NCBI RefSeq assembly: GCF_009856365.1
Contig: NZ_WMEX01000001.1
Location: forward strand, 1-64,000
Direction of reading: 5' to 3'
Length of the DNA: 64,000 nt
From: Vreelandella halophila
Lineage (GTDB): Bacteria; Pseudomonadota; Gammaproteobacteria; Pseudomonadales; Oleiphilaceae
Shown here: positions 43,431 through 54,892 of the stretch, in pieces
How positions within the stretch are numbered: the first letter of the stretch is position 1
Layout: each line of letters starts with the position of its first letter
Notes under the pieces: generated by a model
The model's database searches: none
What the model was told of the DNA's origin: nothing
The model's input: only the letters and a program-made list of their open reading frames with translations
Translations under genes and position numbers: made by a program

Positions 43431-43487
43431 TGTAGGAGCGAGCTTGCTCGCGATAAGACAGGAATCGCCTGCAAGCAGGCTCCTACA
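43431..43487. repeat. REPIN-like doublet upstream of cobS
   Basis: Two inverted REP units of 57 bp total: TGTAGGAGCGAGCTTGCTCG on the plus strand and, at the far end, the variant TGTAGGAGCCTGCTTGCAGG on the minus strand. The head sequence is the common Pseudomonas-type REP and is shared exactly with the element at 62340-62396. It sits between the polA and cobS genes. Confidence 0.85.
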
Positions 43488-43520
43488 GTGGCGGTGCATC
43501 GATCTAGACCCTGACGGGAA

Positions 43521-46253
43521 TCAGTGCGCCTCGTCCCAGTTCTTCCCTACACCCGCCTCAACGAGCAACGGCACCTCAAGCTGGGCCGCCCCACTCATCA
43601 GCTCCTCAAGCAACGACCCCAACTGCGACACCTGGTCCTCCCGGACCTCCACGATCAGTTCGTCGTGCACCTGCATCGTCATGCGCGCATCAAACCCGGA
43701 GTCCGCGATGCGATTCTCGACCATCACCATCGCCTTCTTGATGATGTCCGCTGCCGTGCCCTGCATGGGTGCGTTGATGGCCGTGCGCTCCGCGCCCTGG
43801 CGCAGCTGACCGTTGCGGCTGTTGATCTCCGGCAGGTAGAGGCGCCGGCCGAACAGCGTCTCCACATAGCCCTGGTCATGGGCCGTCTTGCGGATGCGGT
43901 CCATGTACTCGAGCACGCCGGGGTAACGCTCGAAATAGCGGTCGATGTAGCCCTGGGCCTCATCCCGGGGAATGCCCAGCTGGCGCCCCAGCCCCCAGGC
44001 CGACATGCCGTAGATGAGCCCGAAGTTGATGGCCTTGGCATCCCGGCGCTGGGAGTCACTCACGTCCTGACGCGCCACGCCGAAGACTTCCGAGGCCGTG
44101 GCCTTGTGGATGTCCTCACCATGGGCGAAGGCGTTCAGCAGCCCCCGGTCGCCGGACAGGTGCGCCATGATGCGCAGCTCGATCTGGGAATAGTCCGCCG
44201 CGATCAGCCGGTAGCCCTCCGGCGCGACGAAGGCCTGGCGGATGCGCCGGCCCTCCTCGGTGCGGATGGGGATGTTCTGAAGGTTCGGGTCCGAGGACGA
44301 GAGCCGCCCGGTGGCCGTCACCGCCTGGTGGTAGGAGGTGTGGATACGCCCGGTGCGTGCGTTGATCACCTCCGGCAGCCGGTCCGTGTAGGTGGACTTG
44401 AGCTTGCTCAGGCTGCGGTGCTCCAGGATCACGCGCGGCAGTTCGTAGTCCACCGCCAGTTCCTGGAGCACCGGCTCGGCCGTGGAAGGCGCTCCCTTGG
44501 GCGTCTTCTTGAGCACCGGCATGCCCAGCTTCTCATAGAAGATCTTCTGCAGCTGCTGGGGCGAGCCCAGATTGAACTCCTCGCCGGCCTGCTCCCAGGC
44601 CTGCTCCTCCAGGGCCTTCATGCGCTCGGCCAGTTCGCCACTCTGGGTGGCCAGAAGGTTGGCATCCACCAGGGTGCCGCGGTATTCCATGTGGGCCAGC
44701 ACCGGCACCAGCGGCAGCTCGATGTCGTGGTAGACCGACTCTAGGGACGGGTCGTCCTTCAGGCGCGGGCGCAGCGTCTCATGCAGCTGGAAGGTGATGT
44801 CCGCGTCTTCGGCAGCATAGTGGGCGGCGGTTTCCAGCTCGATCTCGTCGAAACGTTTCTGCTTGGCACCCTTGCCGGCGATGCTTTCGAAGCTGGTGAC
44901 CTCGCGCTCCAGGTAACGCTGGGCCAGGGTGCCCATGTCGTGGCGCGAGCCCGATGAGTTCAGCACGTAGGACTGGAGCATGGTGTCTTCGATGCCGCCG
45001 CGCAGGGTGATGGCGTGGTTGGCTAGCACATTGATGTCGTACTTGAGGTTCTGGCCGATCTTGACCCGTGCCGGGTCCTCCAGCAGTGGGCGCAGCTGCT
45101 CCAGTACGTCGTCGCATTCCAGCTGATCCGGTGCGCCCAGATAACTGTGCCCCAGGGGTACGTAGGCGGCGGTACCGGACTCGACGGCAAAGGAAACGCC
45201 CACGATGCGCGCGTCCATGTAATTGAGGCTGGTGGTTTCCGTGTCGAAGGCGAACGCCGGCGCATCGCGCAGCGTGGTCAGCCAGGCATCCAGCGCTTCC
45301 TGATCCAGGACAGTGTGGTAATCCGTGCTCGCCGGTGTGTTCGCGGTGTTCGGATTCTCGCCTGCGTCGGATTGCGGTTGCTCGCCGCCGCCGTTTTCCA
45401 GTTCCCGGATCCAGCCGCGGAACTCCATCTCCCGGAACTGCTCCAGCAGTTGATCCCGGTCCACCGGTTCAGGATCCAGCGCTTCCACGCTGTAGCCCAG
45501 GTCCAGCTCCGTGCGGATACGGGCCAGATCCCGGCTCAGGGGTAATTGGTCAAGGGCCGCGCGCAGGTTCTCGCCGATCTTGCCGCCCACTTCATCCGCA
45601 TGGGCCATGAGGTTGTCCAGGTTGTCGTACTGCTGGAGCCACTTCACGGCCGTCTTGGGCCCGCACTTGGTTACGCCGGGGATGTTGTCCACGGTATCGC
45701 CCACCAGTGCCAGGTAGTCCACGATCTGCTCCGGGGTCACGCCGAACTTCTCGATCACGCCCTCCCGGTCCATCGTGGTCTCATTCATGGTGTTGATCAG
45801 CGAGACATGGTCGCTGACCAGCTGGGCCATGTCCTTGTCGCCGGTGGAGATGATCACGTCCACCCCCTTGTCCGTGGCCTCGTTGGCCAGGGTGCCGATG
45901 ACGTCATCCGCCTCCATACCCTCTTCGATCAGCAGCGGCAGGCCCATGGCGCGGATGATGGCGTGGATGGGCTGGATCTGGCCGGCCAGCTCCTCGGGCA
46001 TTTCCGGGCGGTTGGCCTTGTAGTCCTCGTACAGCTCGTGCCGGAAGGTTTTGCCGCGGGGGTCGAAGACCACGGCAATGGGGGAGCCGGGATAATCCTG
46101 CTGCAGCCGGCGGATCATGCTGATCACGCCCTTGACCGCACCCGTGGGCTGGCCGTTGGAGGTGGTCAGTGGCGGCAGGGCATGGAAGGCGCGGAACAGA
46201 TAGGAAGAGCCGTCCACTAGGACGACAGGGCGGTCTTTGCTGAGCTCAATCAT
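43521..46253 (-). CDS. polA: DNA polymerase I (910 aa)
   Basis: It has three domains in order: a 5'-nuclease (VLVDGSSYLFRAFHALPPL; GMEADDVIGTLA), a 3'-5' proofreading domain and the family A polymerase. The proofreading residues are kept (FDTETTS, NLKYD, YAAEDAD), unlike in Taq-type enzymes. The polymerase motifs are DYSQIELRIMAHLSGD, KAINFGLIYG and QVHDELIVEV. It fills gaps and removes RNA primers. Length is normal. The small lipoprotein gene lies just upstream on the same strand. Confidence 0.97.
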   Translation of the reverse strand: MIELSKDRPVVLVDGSSYLFRAFHALPPLTTSNGQPTGAVKGVISMIRRLQQDYPGSPIAVVFDPRGKTFRHELYEDYKANRPEMPEELAGQIQPIHAIIRAMGLPLLIEEGMEADDVIGTLANEATDKGVDVIISTGDKDMAQLVSDHVSLINTMNETTMDREGVIEKFGVTPEQIVDYLALVGDTVDNIPGVTKCGPKTAVKWLQQYDNLDNLMAHADEVGGKIGENLRAALDQLPLSRDLARIRTELDLGYSVEALDPEPVDRDQLLEQFREMEFRGWIRELENGGGEQPQSDAGENPNTANTPASTDYHTVLDQEALDAWLTTLRDAPAFAFDTETTSLNYMDARIVGVSFAVESGTAAYVPLGHSYLGAPDQLECDDVLEQLRPLLEDPARVKIGQNLKYDINVLANHAITLRGGIEDTMLQSYVLNSSGSRHDMGTLAQRYLEREVTSFESIAGKGAKQKRFDEIELETAAHYAAEDADITFQLHETLRPRLKDDPSLESVYHDIELPLVPVLAHMEYRGTLVDANLLATQSGELAERMKALEEQAWEQAGEEFNLGSPQQLQKIFYEKLGMPVLKKTPKGAPSTAEPVLQELAVDYELPRVILEHRSLSKLKSTYTDRLPEVINARTGRIHTSYHQAVTATGRLSSSDPNLQNIPIRTEEGRRIRQAFVAPEGYRLIAADYSQIELRIMAHLSGDRGLLNAFAHGEDIHKATASEVFGVARQDVSDSQRRDAKAINFGLIYGMSAWGLGRQLGIPRDEAQGYIDRYFERYPGVLEYMDRIRKTAHDQGYVETLFGRRLYLPEINSRNGQLRQGAERTAINAPMQGTAADIIKKAMVMVENRIADSGFDARMTMQVHDELIVEVREDQVSQLGSLLEELMSGAAQLEVPLLVEAGVGKNWDEAH

Positions 46254-46265
46254 GGAGGTGTCGCT

Positions 46266-46610
46266 TCAGGGTATGGTAACGCGGAGTGTTTCAGAACGGG
46301 GGCTTTCCAGTCCAGAGGTGTCCAGGGTGGAGACGGCGAACTGGTATTCCCCTGAGGGCAGCTGAGAGGGCTGCCACTGAGTGGTGCCGGCTTGCTCAAT
46401 CACCTGGACATCGAAGTCGGGGTCCCCCGATTGGCGGTAATAGACCCGGTACCCCTCGATTTCCCCGGGGTAGAGCTTGCTGCCGTCGACGCGGGTAAGC
46501 GGTGCCTCCCAGCCCAGGGTTACGGTGTTGTCCTCGTCGCTGCTGGACACGCACCCTGAAATCAGAAAGACGGGGATCAGGGCGTATAATCTCAGGCGGA
46601 ATCCGAACAT
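46266..46610 (-). CDS. Fibronectin type III-like lipoprotein (114 aa)
   Basis: The signal peptide FGFRLRLYALIPVFLISGC places the lipid-modified Cys near residue 20. The mature part is one beta-sandwich: VTLGWEAPLTRVDG, IEGYRVYYRQSGDPDFDVQV and YQFAVSTLDTSGLESPRSET, the FN3 pattern. It may bind protein or carbohydrate in the envelope. ATG 46610 is preferred to 46619. The gap to polA is 12 bp, so the two could be co-transcribed. Confidence 0.75.
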   Translation of the reverse strand: MFGFRLRLYALIPVFLISGCVSSSDEDNTVTLGWEAPLTRVDGSKLYPGEIEGYRVYYRQSGDPDFDVQVIEQAGTTQWQPSQLPSGEYQFAVSTLDTSGLESPRSETLRVTIP

Positions 46611-46653
46611 GGACGCCATTATGAGGTTATTTCCGGCGACTGCAACCCGCTTT

Positions 46654-46681
46654 TTTACACCATTAGTATGTGTATTCTAAT
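46654..46681 (+). promoter_or_regulatory. Probable sigma-70 promoter of the phasin-like gene
   Basis: TTTACA (46654-46659) and TCTAAT (46676-46681) are 16 bp apart, 77 bp before the ATG. The ribosome-binding site AAAGGAGG at 46745-46752 is near perfect, so strong expression is expected. Confidence 0.55.
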
Positions 46682-46757
46682 TATTCCCCGTAGTGTGCAT
46701 GGTGAAGTAATCAATGGGCGCAGGCGCGCCGAATGATCCATTCAAAGGAGGTTCATC

Positions 46758-47180
46758 ATGAGTAAGATCCGCGATTATCAGCAGCAGGTACAGGACGTGA
46801 TCGAAAAGGGCATCAACACTGTTGAGAAGCAGCACAAGACCCTGGCCGAGCGGCCCTTCGAACTTGCCGAGAAGGTTGAGCAGCAGGCCAAGAGCTACAG
46901 TGTGAAGTCCGTGCGCGCCAAGCACGACGACTACGCCAATACCGCGTACGAAACCCTGCGCGTGTGGAACCAGCGTCTGGGCGACTATGCCAACAGCCTG
47001 ATCGGCCGCTTCGACAAGGAAGCAGCTCCGGCTGAGAAGCAGGCTGAGCAGAAGAGCGCCAGCAGTGCCCAGTCCGGCGCCCAGAAGAAGTCCGCATCCA
47101 GCGCCAGCAAGCAGTCCAGCGGTGCCAAGAAGAGCACCGGCGGCGCGAAGAAGCAGACTGAGAGTCAGGCTTCCGCGTAA
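46758..47180 (+). CDS. Phasin-like protein with Lys/Ala/Ser-rich tail (140 aa)
   Basis: Residues 1-92 are amphipathic helices without signal peptide (VQDVIEKGINTVEKQHKTLA; SVRAKHDDYANTAYETLRVW), the pattern of granule-coating phasins. Residues 93-140 are low-complexity Lys/Ala/Ser/Gln, like the histone H1-like DNA-binding tail of Pseudomonas PhaF. Such proteins coat polyhydroxyalkanoate granules and tie them to the nucleoid. Strong promoter, ribosome-binding site and terminator suggest an abundant protein. A PhaC-like gene ends the window 16 kb away. The phasin call rests on form, not on a clear signature. Confidence 0.65.
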   Translation: MSKIRDYQQQVQDVIEKGINTVEKQHKTLAERPFELAEKVEQQAKSYSVKSVRAKHDDYANTAYETLRVWNQRLGDYANSLIGRFDKEAAPAEKQAEQKSASSAQSGAQKKSASSASKQSSGAKKSTGGAKKQTESQASA

Positions 47181-47206
47181 AGCCTCAGCCTTCGGGCTGA
47201 AATGGA

Positions 47207-47240
47207 ACGGGCAGTGGCGCGAGCCGCTGCCCGTTTTTTT
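47207..47240 (+). terminator. Rho-independent terminator of the phasin-like gene
   Basis: A 12-bp stem (ACGGGCAGTGGC / GCCGCTGCCCGT, one G-T pair) with a GCG loop is followed by seven or eight T's, 27 bp after the stop codon. Confidence 0.9.
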
Positions 47241-47248
47241 ATGGAATG

Positions 47249-47920
47249 TCAGTCGCCCATCGTGGCCAGTTCCTCGCGGGCCGTCTCTTCCTCCGGGATG
47301 GTCAGGGGTAAACTGCGCTTCTTCCCGGTCAGCTTCTCAAGGCGTTTGATCTTGTCCCGGTAGTCCTCACGGGTCTGTTCCGCCCTGCTGATCTCTTGCT
47401 GGATCTCGTTCAGCAGAGCGGTTTTTTCGGCGCGCTGGGTTTCCATCTTCTCACGCAGTGATTCCGGAACCTCCTGGCCGGTACGTTCCTGGTTGGCGGC
47501 ACGTTTCTGGAGGTTCGCGATCTGCCCTTCGATATTTTTTATGTTGGCCAGCTTCAGGCGCACGGTTCCGAAGCGCTCGCGCAGCTTGCGCTGAAGGGCG
47601 CGCACCGCGTCATCCGGTGAGCTGTACTGGCGCAGCAGCCGCCGGTCCTCTTTTTTCTGTTCCTCGCGTTCCTTTTCGAGCCGTTCCTGGCGTTCGCGTT
47701 CCCGACGGCGTTCGGCCAGCTCTTCCTCGGTCGGCGGTGGCGGGACCTTCTCGATGACGCGGCCACTTTTGTTGAGCACTTCATAACCCTGTTTGAGCGC
47801 TTCCCGGGGCAGTGTGTTGCTCATGACCGTCCTGCCCTCGTCGGTCTCATACCGGTACATCTCGCCGAAGACGGGCGCGGTCAGGGTCAGGCACAGTGCA
47901 GTCAGTAACCATCGGTACAT
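47249..47920 (-). CDS. Periplasmic DUF4124-like coiled-coil protein (223 aa)
   Basis: The signal peptide (MYRWLLTALCLTLTAPVFGE) is followed by MYRYETDEGRTVMSNTLPRE, the short beta unit typical of DUF4124. Long charged helices follow (ELAERRRERERQERLEKERE; about 70-200), predicted coiled coil. The function is unknown. It lies 25 bp upstream of the stop of pyrE on the minus strand, so it is the downstream gene of a pyrE unit. Confidence 0.72.
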   Translation of the reverse strand: MYRWLLTALCLTLTAPVFGEMYRYETDEGRTVMSNTLPREALKQGYEVLNKSGRVIEKVPPPPTEEELAERRRERERQERLEKEREEQKKEDRRLLRQYSSPDDAVRALQRKLRERFGTVRLKLANIKNIEGQIANLQKRAANQERTGQEVPESLREKMETQRAEKTALLNEIQQEISRAEQTREDYRDKIKRLEKLTGKKRSLPLTIPEEETAREELATMGD

Positions 47921-47945
47921 CGGGGGTTCTCTCCAGTCCGCGTGC

Positions 47946-48593
47946 TCACGCCACGCCGTAGGTGTCCCGGTAGCGGGCTACTTCTTCAGCATAGTCCGAC
48001 ATGTCCGGCAGTTCGCGCAGGTACTCCAGGATCTGGTCGAGGCTGATGATGCTCACCACCGGTATGTCGAATTCCGCCTCCACCTCCTGGATGGCGGAGC
48101 GTTCCGCCTGGCCCTTTTCCTGGCGGTCCAGAGCCACCAGGACGCCGGCCGGTGTTGCGCCTGCGGCCTGGATGCGCTCGATGGATTCACGCACGGCGGT
48201 GCCGGCGGTGATCACGTCGTCCACGATCAGGACCCGGCCTTCCAGCGGGGCGCCCACGATGTCGCCGCCCTCGCCGTGGGCCTTGTCTTCCTTGCGGTTG
48301 AAGGCCCAGGGCAGGTCCAGGCGATGGTGGGTGGCCAGTGCCGAGGCGGTGGCGGTGGCCAGGGGAATGCCCTTGTAGGCCGGGCCGAAGACCATGTCGC
48401 ACTCCAGGTCGCTGCGTGTCAGCGCCTGGGCATAGGCCTGGCCGAGCCGGGCCAGATCGCTGCCGCGCTGGAAAAGGCCCGTATTGAAGAAATACGGGCT
48501 GGTGCGGCCGGATTTCAGTTCGAACTCCCCGAAGCGGAGCACTTTGCGGGCAATGGCGAACTCGATGAACTCTCTCTGATAGGTTTCGATCAT
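47946..48593 (-). CDS. pyrE: Orotate phosphoribosyltransferase (215 aa)
   Basis: The PRPP-binding motif [17 protein letters not shown] is present, with [20 protein letters not shown] and [14 protein letters not shown] at the N-terminus, all PyrE hallmarks. It makes orotidine monophosphate from orotate and PRPP in pyrimidine synthesis. The ATG at 48593 matches the usual family start; upstream ATGs exist but would add 19 odd residues. It is divergent from the Crc-type gene, the arrangement seen in Pseudomonas. Confidence 0.95.
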   Translation of the reverse strand: MIETYQREFIEFAIARKVLRFGEFELKSGRTSPYFFNTGLFQRGSDLARLGQAYAQALTRSDLECDMVFGPAYKGIPLATATASALATHHRLDLPWAFNRKEDKAHGEGGDIVGAPLEGRVLIVDDVITAGTAVRESIERIQAAGATPAGVLVALDRQEKGQAERSAIQEVEAEFDIPVVSIISLDQILEYLRELPDMSDYAEEVARYRDTYGVA

Positions 48594-48671
48594 AGGGGCC
48601 TTCGGGGTCAGCGTATTTTGTCCATTGGCAAGCATGGGTATGATACACACAAATCGATACTGGAATCATTT

Positions 48672-49448
48672 ATGCGGGTCGTTACAGTCAGTGTCAACGG
48701 ATTGCGCGAGGCAATCAGCAAGGGGTTTTTCGAGTGGCTCGCGGAGCAGGATGCGGACGTGGTGGCGGTTCAGGATCACCGGGTGCGGGTCGCGGAGATC
48801 GAGGATGATCCGGCGCTGACCCCCGAGGGCTATCAGGCCTGGTTCGTGGATGCGGAGAATCCGGAAAGCGGCGGTGTGGGGTTCTACACCCGGCATTTCC
48901 CCAAGGCCATCATCTACGGCTTCAACTACGGGCCCGGGGATATGGAGGGCCGTTATCTGCAGGCGGACTTCCAGAAACTGAGTGTGGCGTCCGTGCTGGC
49001 GCCGGCGGCCGACGAGGCCGGTGGGGAGCAGGCCCGCGACGCCTTCATGGAGGCCTTCCTGACCCATACCGGCAAGACCGCCCGGAAGCGGCGCCAGTAC
49101 ATCATCTGCGCCAATCTGCGCACCGCCCACCGGGACGAGGACGCCGACTCCTTCTTCCACCGCCAGCCTGTTTCCGGATTCCTGCCCCATGAACGGGCCT
49201 GGATGGACGAGCTGTTCAACCAGCAGGGCTACCTGGATGCTTTCCGCTCACTGGAGGCGGATGACAGGGCAGCCTCCTGGTGGCCGGAGTGGGCGCGCAA
49301 CTGGCGTCGGGCCGCCGGCTGGCGGACGGACTACCAGATGCTGACACCGGGCCTGCACGATGCGCTTGAGGATGGCTGGATCGACACGGACGCGGGGTTC
49401 TCCGACCACGCGCCCGTGGTGATGGATTACCGCATCTCGCCGGAGTGA
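48672..49448 (+). CDS. crc: Crc-type catabolite repression control protein (ExoIII-like fold, 258 aa)
   Basis: MRVVTVSVNGLREAISKGFF and FLPHERAWMDELFNQQGYLD align with Pseudomonas Crc and the exonuclease III fold. Several ExoIII catalytic residues are replaced: the acidic metal Glu position reads VQDHR, and the Asp-x-Asn motif reads CANLRTAH, although SDHAP is kept. As in Crc, nuclease activity is therefore unlikely. Pseudomonas Crc acts with Hfq to repress translation of catabolic mRNAs. The position between pyrE and rph supports orthology. Its stop codon abuts that of rph. Confidence 0.85.
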   Translation: MRVVTVSVNGLREAISKGFFEWLAEQDADVVAVQDHRVRVAEIEDDPALTPEGYQAWFVDAENPESGGVGFYTRHFPKAIIYGFNYGPGDMEGRYLQADFQKLSVASVLAPAADEAGGEQARDAFMEAFLTHTGKTARKRRQYIICANLRTAHRDEDADSFFHRQPVSGFLPHERAWMDELFNQQGYLDAFRSLEADDRAASWWPEWARNWRRAAGWRTDYQMLTPGLHDALEDGWIDTDAGFSDHAPVVMDYRISPE

Positions 49449-50165
49449 TTACCCGGCAAGCGCGGCCTTCTGGGCCTCGAACAGCTCGTTGATGCCCTTG
49501 CGTGCCAGACCCAGCATGGCATCCAGCTCCTGCTGCTCGAACGACTCGCCTTCCGCCGTACCCTGGATCTCGATGAAGCCGCCCCTGTCCGTCATGATCA
49601 CGTTCATGTCGGTCTCCGCCGAGGAATCCTCCGGATAGTCCAGGTCCAGAACGGGCGTGCCGTCATAGACGCCCACCGAAATGGCGCCGACCATCTGCTT
49701 GAGCGGGCTGCGGCTCAACCGGCCGTTGGCGACCAGGGTGTTGAGGGCATCCACCAGGGCCACACAGCCGCCGGTGATCGCCGCGGTACGGGTGCCGCCA
49801 TCGGCCTGGATAACGTCGCAGTCAATCACGATGCTGTGCTCGCCCAGCGCTTCCAGGTCCACGGCCGCGCGCAGTGAGCGTCCGATCAGGCGCTGGATCT
49901 CGATGGTGCGCCCGCCCTGCTTGCCGCGGCTGGCCTCACGGCCCATGCGGTCGCCGGTGGAACGGGGCAGCATGCCGTACTCGGCGGTTACCCAGCCCTG
50001 GCCCTGGCCTTTGAGGAAGGGGGGCACTTTGTTCTCCACACTGGCGGTACAGATCACGCGGGTGTCACCGAACTCGGTCAGGACGGCCCCCTCGGCGTGC
50101 TTGGTGTAGTGGCGGGTCAGGCGGATATCGCGCAGTTGATCGGGGTTTCGGCCACTCGGGCGCAT
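49449..50165 (-). CDS. rph: Ribonuclease PH (238 aa)
   Basis: The family blocks [40 protein letters not shown] and [20 protein letters not shown] are all present at full length. The enzyme trims tRNA 3' ends by phosphorolysis. GAGGAG precedes the ATG. It is divergent from yicC and convergent with crc with no gap, a conserved Pseudomonas-like order. Confidence 0.96.
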   Translation of the reverse strand: MRPSGRNPDQLRDIRLTRHYTKHAEGAVLTEFGDTRVICTASVENKVPPFLKGQGQGWVTAEYGMLPRSTGDRMGREASRGKQGGRTIEIQRLIGRSLRAAVDLEALGEHSIVIDCDVIQADGGTRTAAITGGCVALVDALNTLVANGRLSRSPLKQMVGAISVGVYDGTPVLDLDYPEDSSAETDMNVIMTDRGGFIEIQGTAEGESFEQQELDAMLGLARKGINELFEAQKAALAG

Positions 50166-50289
50166 GCTCGCTCCTCAGGGTTGATGGATGGTCAGGGCGC
50201 AGAGTCTAGCATGCCAGCCGGGGTACGGGCGTGCGCTTGCCAGCGGTGATATACTGCGCGGTTCATGCTCGAGCGCAACGGGAGTGGCC

Positions 50290-51802
<1,513 letters not shown>

Positions 51803-51871
51803 TGGCCAGAAACCGATCACTGGGTTACACTGTGCGATCCGCAGTGACCCAAACACGAACAGAGGTACTCC

Positions 51872-52159
51872 ATGGCACGCGTCACCGTTGAGGACTGTCT
51901 CGACCACGTCGACAACCGCTTCCAGCTTGTCATGCTCTCCACCAGGCGGGCCCGCCAGCTGGCCACCTATGGCAGTGAGCCCAAGGTTCCGCCGGAGAAC
52001 GACAAGCCCACGGTTCTGGCACTGCGCGAGATTGCCGCAGGCAAGATCAGCTTCGAGAGCGTCGAAGCCGATGAGCGGGCAATGCAGGCGGAATCCGCGG
52101 AGTCGCCCTCACGCAGCACCGAGGCCGCATCCGGCGAGGAAGGCGAAGCCGCAGGCTGA
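51872..52159 (+). CDS. rpoZ: RNA polymerase omega subunit (95 aa)
   Basis: [20 protein letters not shown] followed by [14 protein letters not shown] is the conserved omega core that folds around the beta-prime C-terminus. The tail is acidic and Ser/Glu/Ala-rich. Omega stabilises RNA polymerase and forms part of a ppGpp site. A strong terminator follows before spoT, so spoT expression may need its own promoter or readthrough. Confidence 0.95.
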   Translation: MARVTVEDCLDHVDNRFQLVMLSTRRARQLATYGSEPKVPPENDKPTVLALREIAAGKISFESVEADERAMQAESAESPSRSTEAASGEEGEAAG

Positions 52160-52182
52160 AACCAGCCGGCCGTGATCCTGTA

Positions 52183-52208
52183 AAAACCGGGCCCGACCCG
52201 GTTTTTTT
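52183..52208 (+). terminator. Rho-independent terminator after rpoZ
   Basis: AAAACCGGG and CCCGGTTTT form a perfect 9-bp stem with a five-base loop, ending in seven T's, 24 bp after the rpoZ stop codon. Confidence 0.88.
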
Positions 52209-52312
52209 ATGCCTGTACACGCTATAATCTGGGAAGAGGGAATTCGGAAACTTGCAGCAGGGCAGGGAGGAAGCCGGCTTAACACCACCTTGCGGAGCAT
52301 CCTGAACAGCCG

Positions 52313-54439
52313 ATGTCGACGATCGAGTCTCTGGCGGAACGCCTCGGAAACTACCTGGATGACCAGAAGGTCAACCAGGTACGGAGGGCCTATTTCTATG
52401 CGGAACAGGCCCATGAGGGGCAGTATCGCCGCAGTGGTGAGCGCTACATCAGCCACCCGCTGGCGGTGGCCAACATCCTCGCCCAGCTCAACCTCGATCA
52501 CCAGAGCCTGATGGCGGCCATGCTGCATGACGTGATCGAGGATACCGGCATTCCCAAGGATGCCCTGATCGAGCAGTTCGGGGCACCAGTGGCCGAACTG
52601 GTGGATGGCGTCAGCAAGCTCACCCAGATCGAATTCCGCTCCCGCGCCGAGGCTCAGGCCGAGAATTTCCAGAAGATGACCTTGGCCATGGCACGCGATA
52701 TCCGCGTGATCCTGGTCAAGCTGGCGGACCGGCTGCACAACATGCGCACCCTGGGGCCGCTCAACCCCGAGAAACGCCGCCGGATCGCCACCGAAACCCT
52801 CGACATCTATGCGCCCATCGCCCACCGCCTGGGTATGCACAGCCTGTGCGTGGAGCTGGAGGATCTGGGCTTTGCCGCCATGTACCCGATGCGCTCACAG
52901 TACATCGCCAAGGCGGTGCGCAAGCTGCGGGGCGACCATCACGAGATCATCAACGAGATCCGCGCCGGACTCGAGGACAAGCTGCGTGAGCGCGAACTGC
53001 CCGGGCGTATCCTGGGGCGCGAGAAACACCTGAACTCCATCTACAACAAGATGAAGTTCAAGCACAAATCCTTTGGCGAGATCATGGACGTCTACGCCTT
53101 CCGGATCATCACCGACTCTGTGGACGACTGCTACCGCATCCTGGGCGCGGTACACAGCCTCTACAAGCCACTGCCGGGGCGCTTCAAGGACTACATCGCG
53201 ATGCCCAAGGCCAACGGCTACCAGTCCCTGCACACTACCCTGTTCGGCAAACACGTGAATATCGAGATCCAGATCCGCACCGAGGAGATGGAAAGCGTGG
53301 CCAACCACGGCATCGCGGCGCACTGGATGTACAAGCACGATTCCGAGGTGGGCGAGGTCAACCAGAGGCGGGTCGACCGCTGGCTGGAAGGGCTGATGGA
53401 GATGCGTGAGCGGGCGGACGACTCGCTGGAGTTCATCGAGCACGTGAAGGTGGATCTGTTCCCGGACGAGATCTACGTGTTCACGCCCAAGGGCCGGATC
53501 ATGGAGCTGCCGCGCGGGGCCACGCCCGTGGATTTCGCCTATGCCATCCATACGGACATCGGCAACGCCTGCGTCGCCTGTCGTGTGGACCGTCAGCTGG
53601 CGTCACTCAGTCAGCCGCTGCATAGCGGCCAGACGGTGGAGGTGATCACCGCGCCCGGCGCCCGGCCGAGCCCGGTCTGGCTCAACTACGTGGTGACCGG
53701 CAAGGCGCGTTCGAGCATCCGCCACGCCCTCAAGACCCAGCAGCGGCGCGAGTCCGTGGAGCTTGGCAGGCAGCTGCTCAGCCGCTCTCTGAACAGCCTC
53801 GGGTCACGCCTGGATGAGCTCGGTGACGCGCGCGTCCAGCGGGTTCTGGAGCACAACCAGGTGGATAGCTTCGACCGGTTGCTGGCGGACATCGGGCTGG
53901 GCAACCGCATGGCCTACATCGTCGCCCGGCAGCTGGCACCGGATACCGGACAGGACAGCGACGCCGCGCCGGCGCTGGAGGATACCCGCGCCGGGCAGAC
54001 CATGACCATTGCCGGCAGCGAGGGCTCGGTCATCCAGTTCGCGGACTGCTGCCAGCCCATTCCGGGGGACCCCATCGTGGGCCGCATGAGTTCCGGCAGC
54101 GGCATGGTGATCCACTCCGAGCGCTGCGAGAGCGTGCGCCATCTGGACGCGGACTCACCCCAGCTGATCTATCTGAGCTGGGCCAAGGACATCACCGATG
54201 ACTTCTCGGTTGAGCTGCGTGTGGAGACGGCGCGGAAGCGGGGGCTGATTGCCGAGCTGGCCAATACCGTGGCCCTGGCGGAAGCCAACCTCGAGGGGAT
54301 CAACGTGGACGAGTACGACGCCCGCCACAGTGTCGTCGTCATGACCCTGCATGTGCGCGGACGTACCCAGCTGGCACGGATCATGCGGCGCATCCGCAAC
54401 CTGCGCACGGTCAAATCCGTTACCCGGGTACGCCGTTGA
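52313..54439 (+). CDS. spoT: Bifunctional (p)ppGpp synthetase/hydrolase SpoT (708 aa)
   Basis: The HD hydrolase ([28 protein letters not shown]) is followed by the synthetase domain with the [20 protein letters not shown] block. Its R-F-K-D form is typical of bifunctional enzymes. TGS ([20 protein letters not shown]), helical, zinc-finger-like ([11 protein letters not shown]) and ACT domains complete it. It balances the alarmone in response to starvation other than amino-acid lack. Length is as in E. coli. rpoZ precedes and ridA follows. Confidence 0.97.
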   Translation: MSTIESLAERLGNYLDDQKVNQVRRAYFYAEQAHEGQYRRSGERYISHPLAVANILAQLNLDHQSLMAAMLHDVIEDTGIPKDALIEQFGAPVAELVDGVSKLTQIEFRSRAEAQAENFQKMTLAMARDIRVILVKLADRLHNMRTLGPLNPEKRRRIATETLDIYAPIAHRLGMHSLCVELEDLGFAAMYPMRSQYIAKAVRKLRGDHHEIINEIRAGLEDKLRERELPGRILGREKHLNSIYNKMKFKHKSFGEIMDVYAFRIITDSVDDCYRILGAVHSLYKPLPGRFKDYIAMPKANGYQSLHTTLFGKHVNIEIQIRTEEMESVANHGIAAHWMYKHDSEVGEVNQRRVDRWLEGLMEMRERADDSLEFIEHVKVDLFPDEIYVFTPKGRIMELPRGATPVDFAYAIHTDIGNACVACRVDRQLASLSQPLHSGQTVEVITAPGARPSPVWLNYVVTGKARSSIRHALKTQQRRESVELGRQLLSRSLNSLGSRLDELGDARVQRVLEHNQVDSFDRLLADIGLGNRMAYIVARQLAPDTGQDSDAAPALEDTRAGQTMTIAGSEGSVIQFADCCQPIPGDPIVGRMSSGSGMVIHSERCESVRHLDADSPQLIYLSWAKDITDDFSVELRVETARKRGLIAELANTVALAEANLEGINVDEYDARHSVVVMTLHVRGRTQLARIMRRIRNLRTVKSVTRVRR

Positions 54440-54503
54440 CAGCGCCGCGCCAGCGGGCGAGCATCGTGTTTTTCCGCTACAGACGACAGGAACGCCGCAA
54501 CCC

Positions 54504-54890
54504 ATGACGAACAAGTCCATTATCCAGACGGATACCGCCCCCGAAGCCATTGGCCCCTATTCCCAGGCTGTGAAGGCGGGGGATACGGTCTATCTCTCCG
54601 GCCAGATCCCGCTGGATCCGCGGACCATGGACCTGGTGCCCGGCGGCTTTGAGGAACAGGTCAAGCGGGTCTTCGAGAACCTGAAGGCCGTCTGTGAGGC
54701 CTCCGGGGGCAACATCCAGGATCTGGTCAAGCTCAATATCTACCTCACCGACATGGGCAACTTCGCCATCGTCAACGAGATCATGACCACCGTCTTCACC
54801 GAGCCCTATCCCGCGCGCGCCGCCATTGGCGTGGCGGCACTGCCCAAGGGCGCGCAGGTGGAGATGGATGCCATCATGGTGCTGAAGTAG
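54504..54890 (+). CDS. ridA: RidA family 2-iminobutanoate/2-iminopropanoate deaminase (128 aa)
   Basis: [20 protein letters not shown] and [20 protein letters not shown] are RidA hallmarks, including the Arg in PARA that binds the imine carboxylate. It hydrolyses reactive enamine/imine intermediates released by PLP enzymes. The ATG at 54504 gives the usual length. Its position after spoT is conserved among gammaproteobacteria. It converges on the exonuclease gene with a two-base gap. Confidence 0.95.
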   Translation: MTNKSIIQTDTAPEAIGPYSQAVKAGDTVYLSGQIPLDPRTMDLVPGGFEEQVKRVFENLKAVCEASGGNIQDLVKLNIYLTDMGNFAIVNEIMTTVFTEPYPARAAIGVAALPKGAQVEMDAIMVLK

Positions 54891-54892
54891 GG

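Noticed and set aside
43408-43431. Longer CobS start at 43431
   Set aside because: It begins at the edge of a REP element and lacks a ribosome-binding site; the family start is at 43407.
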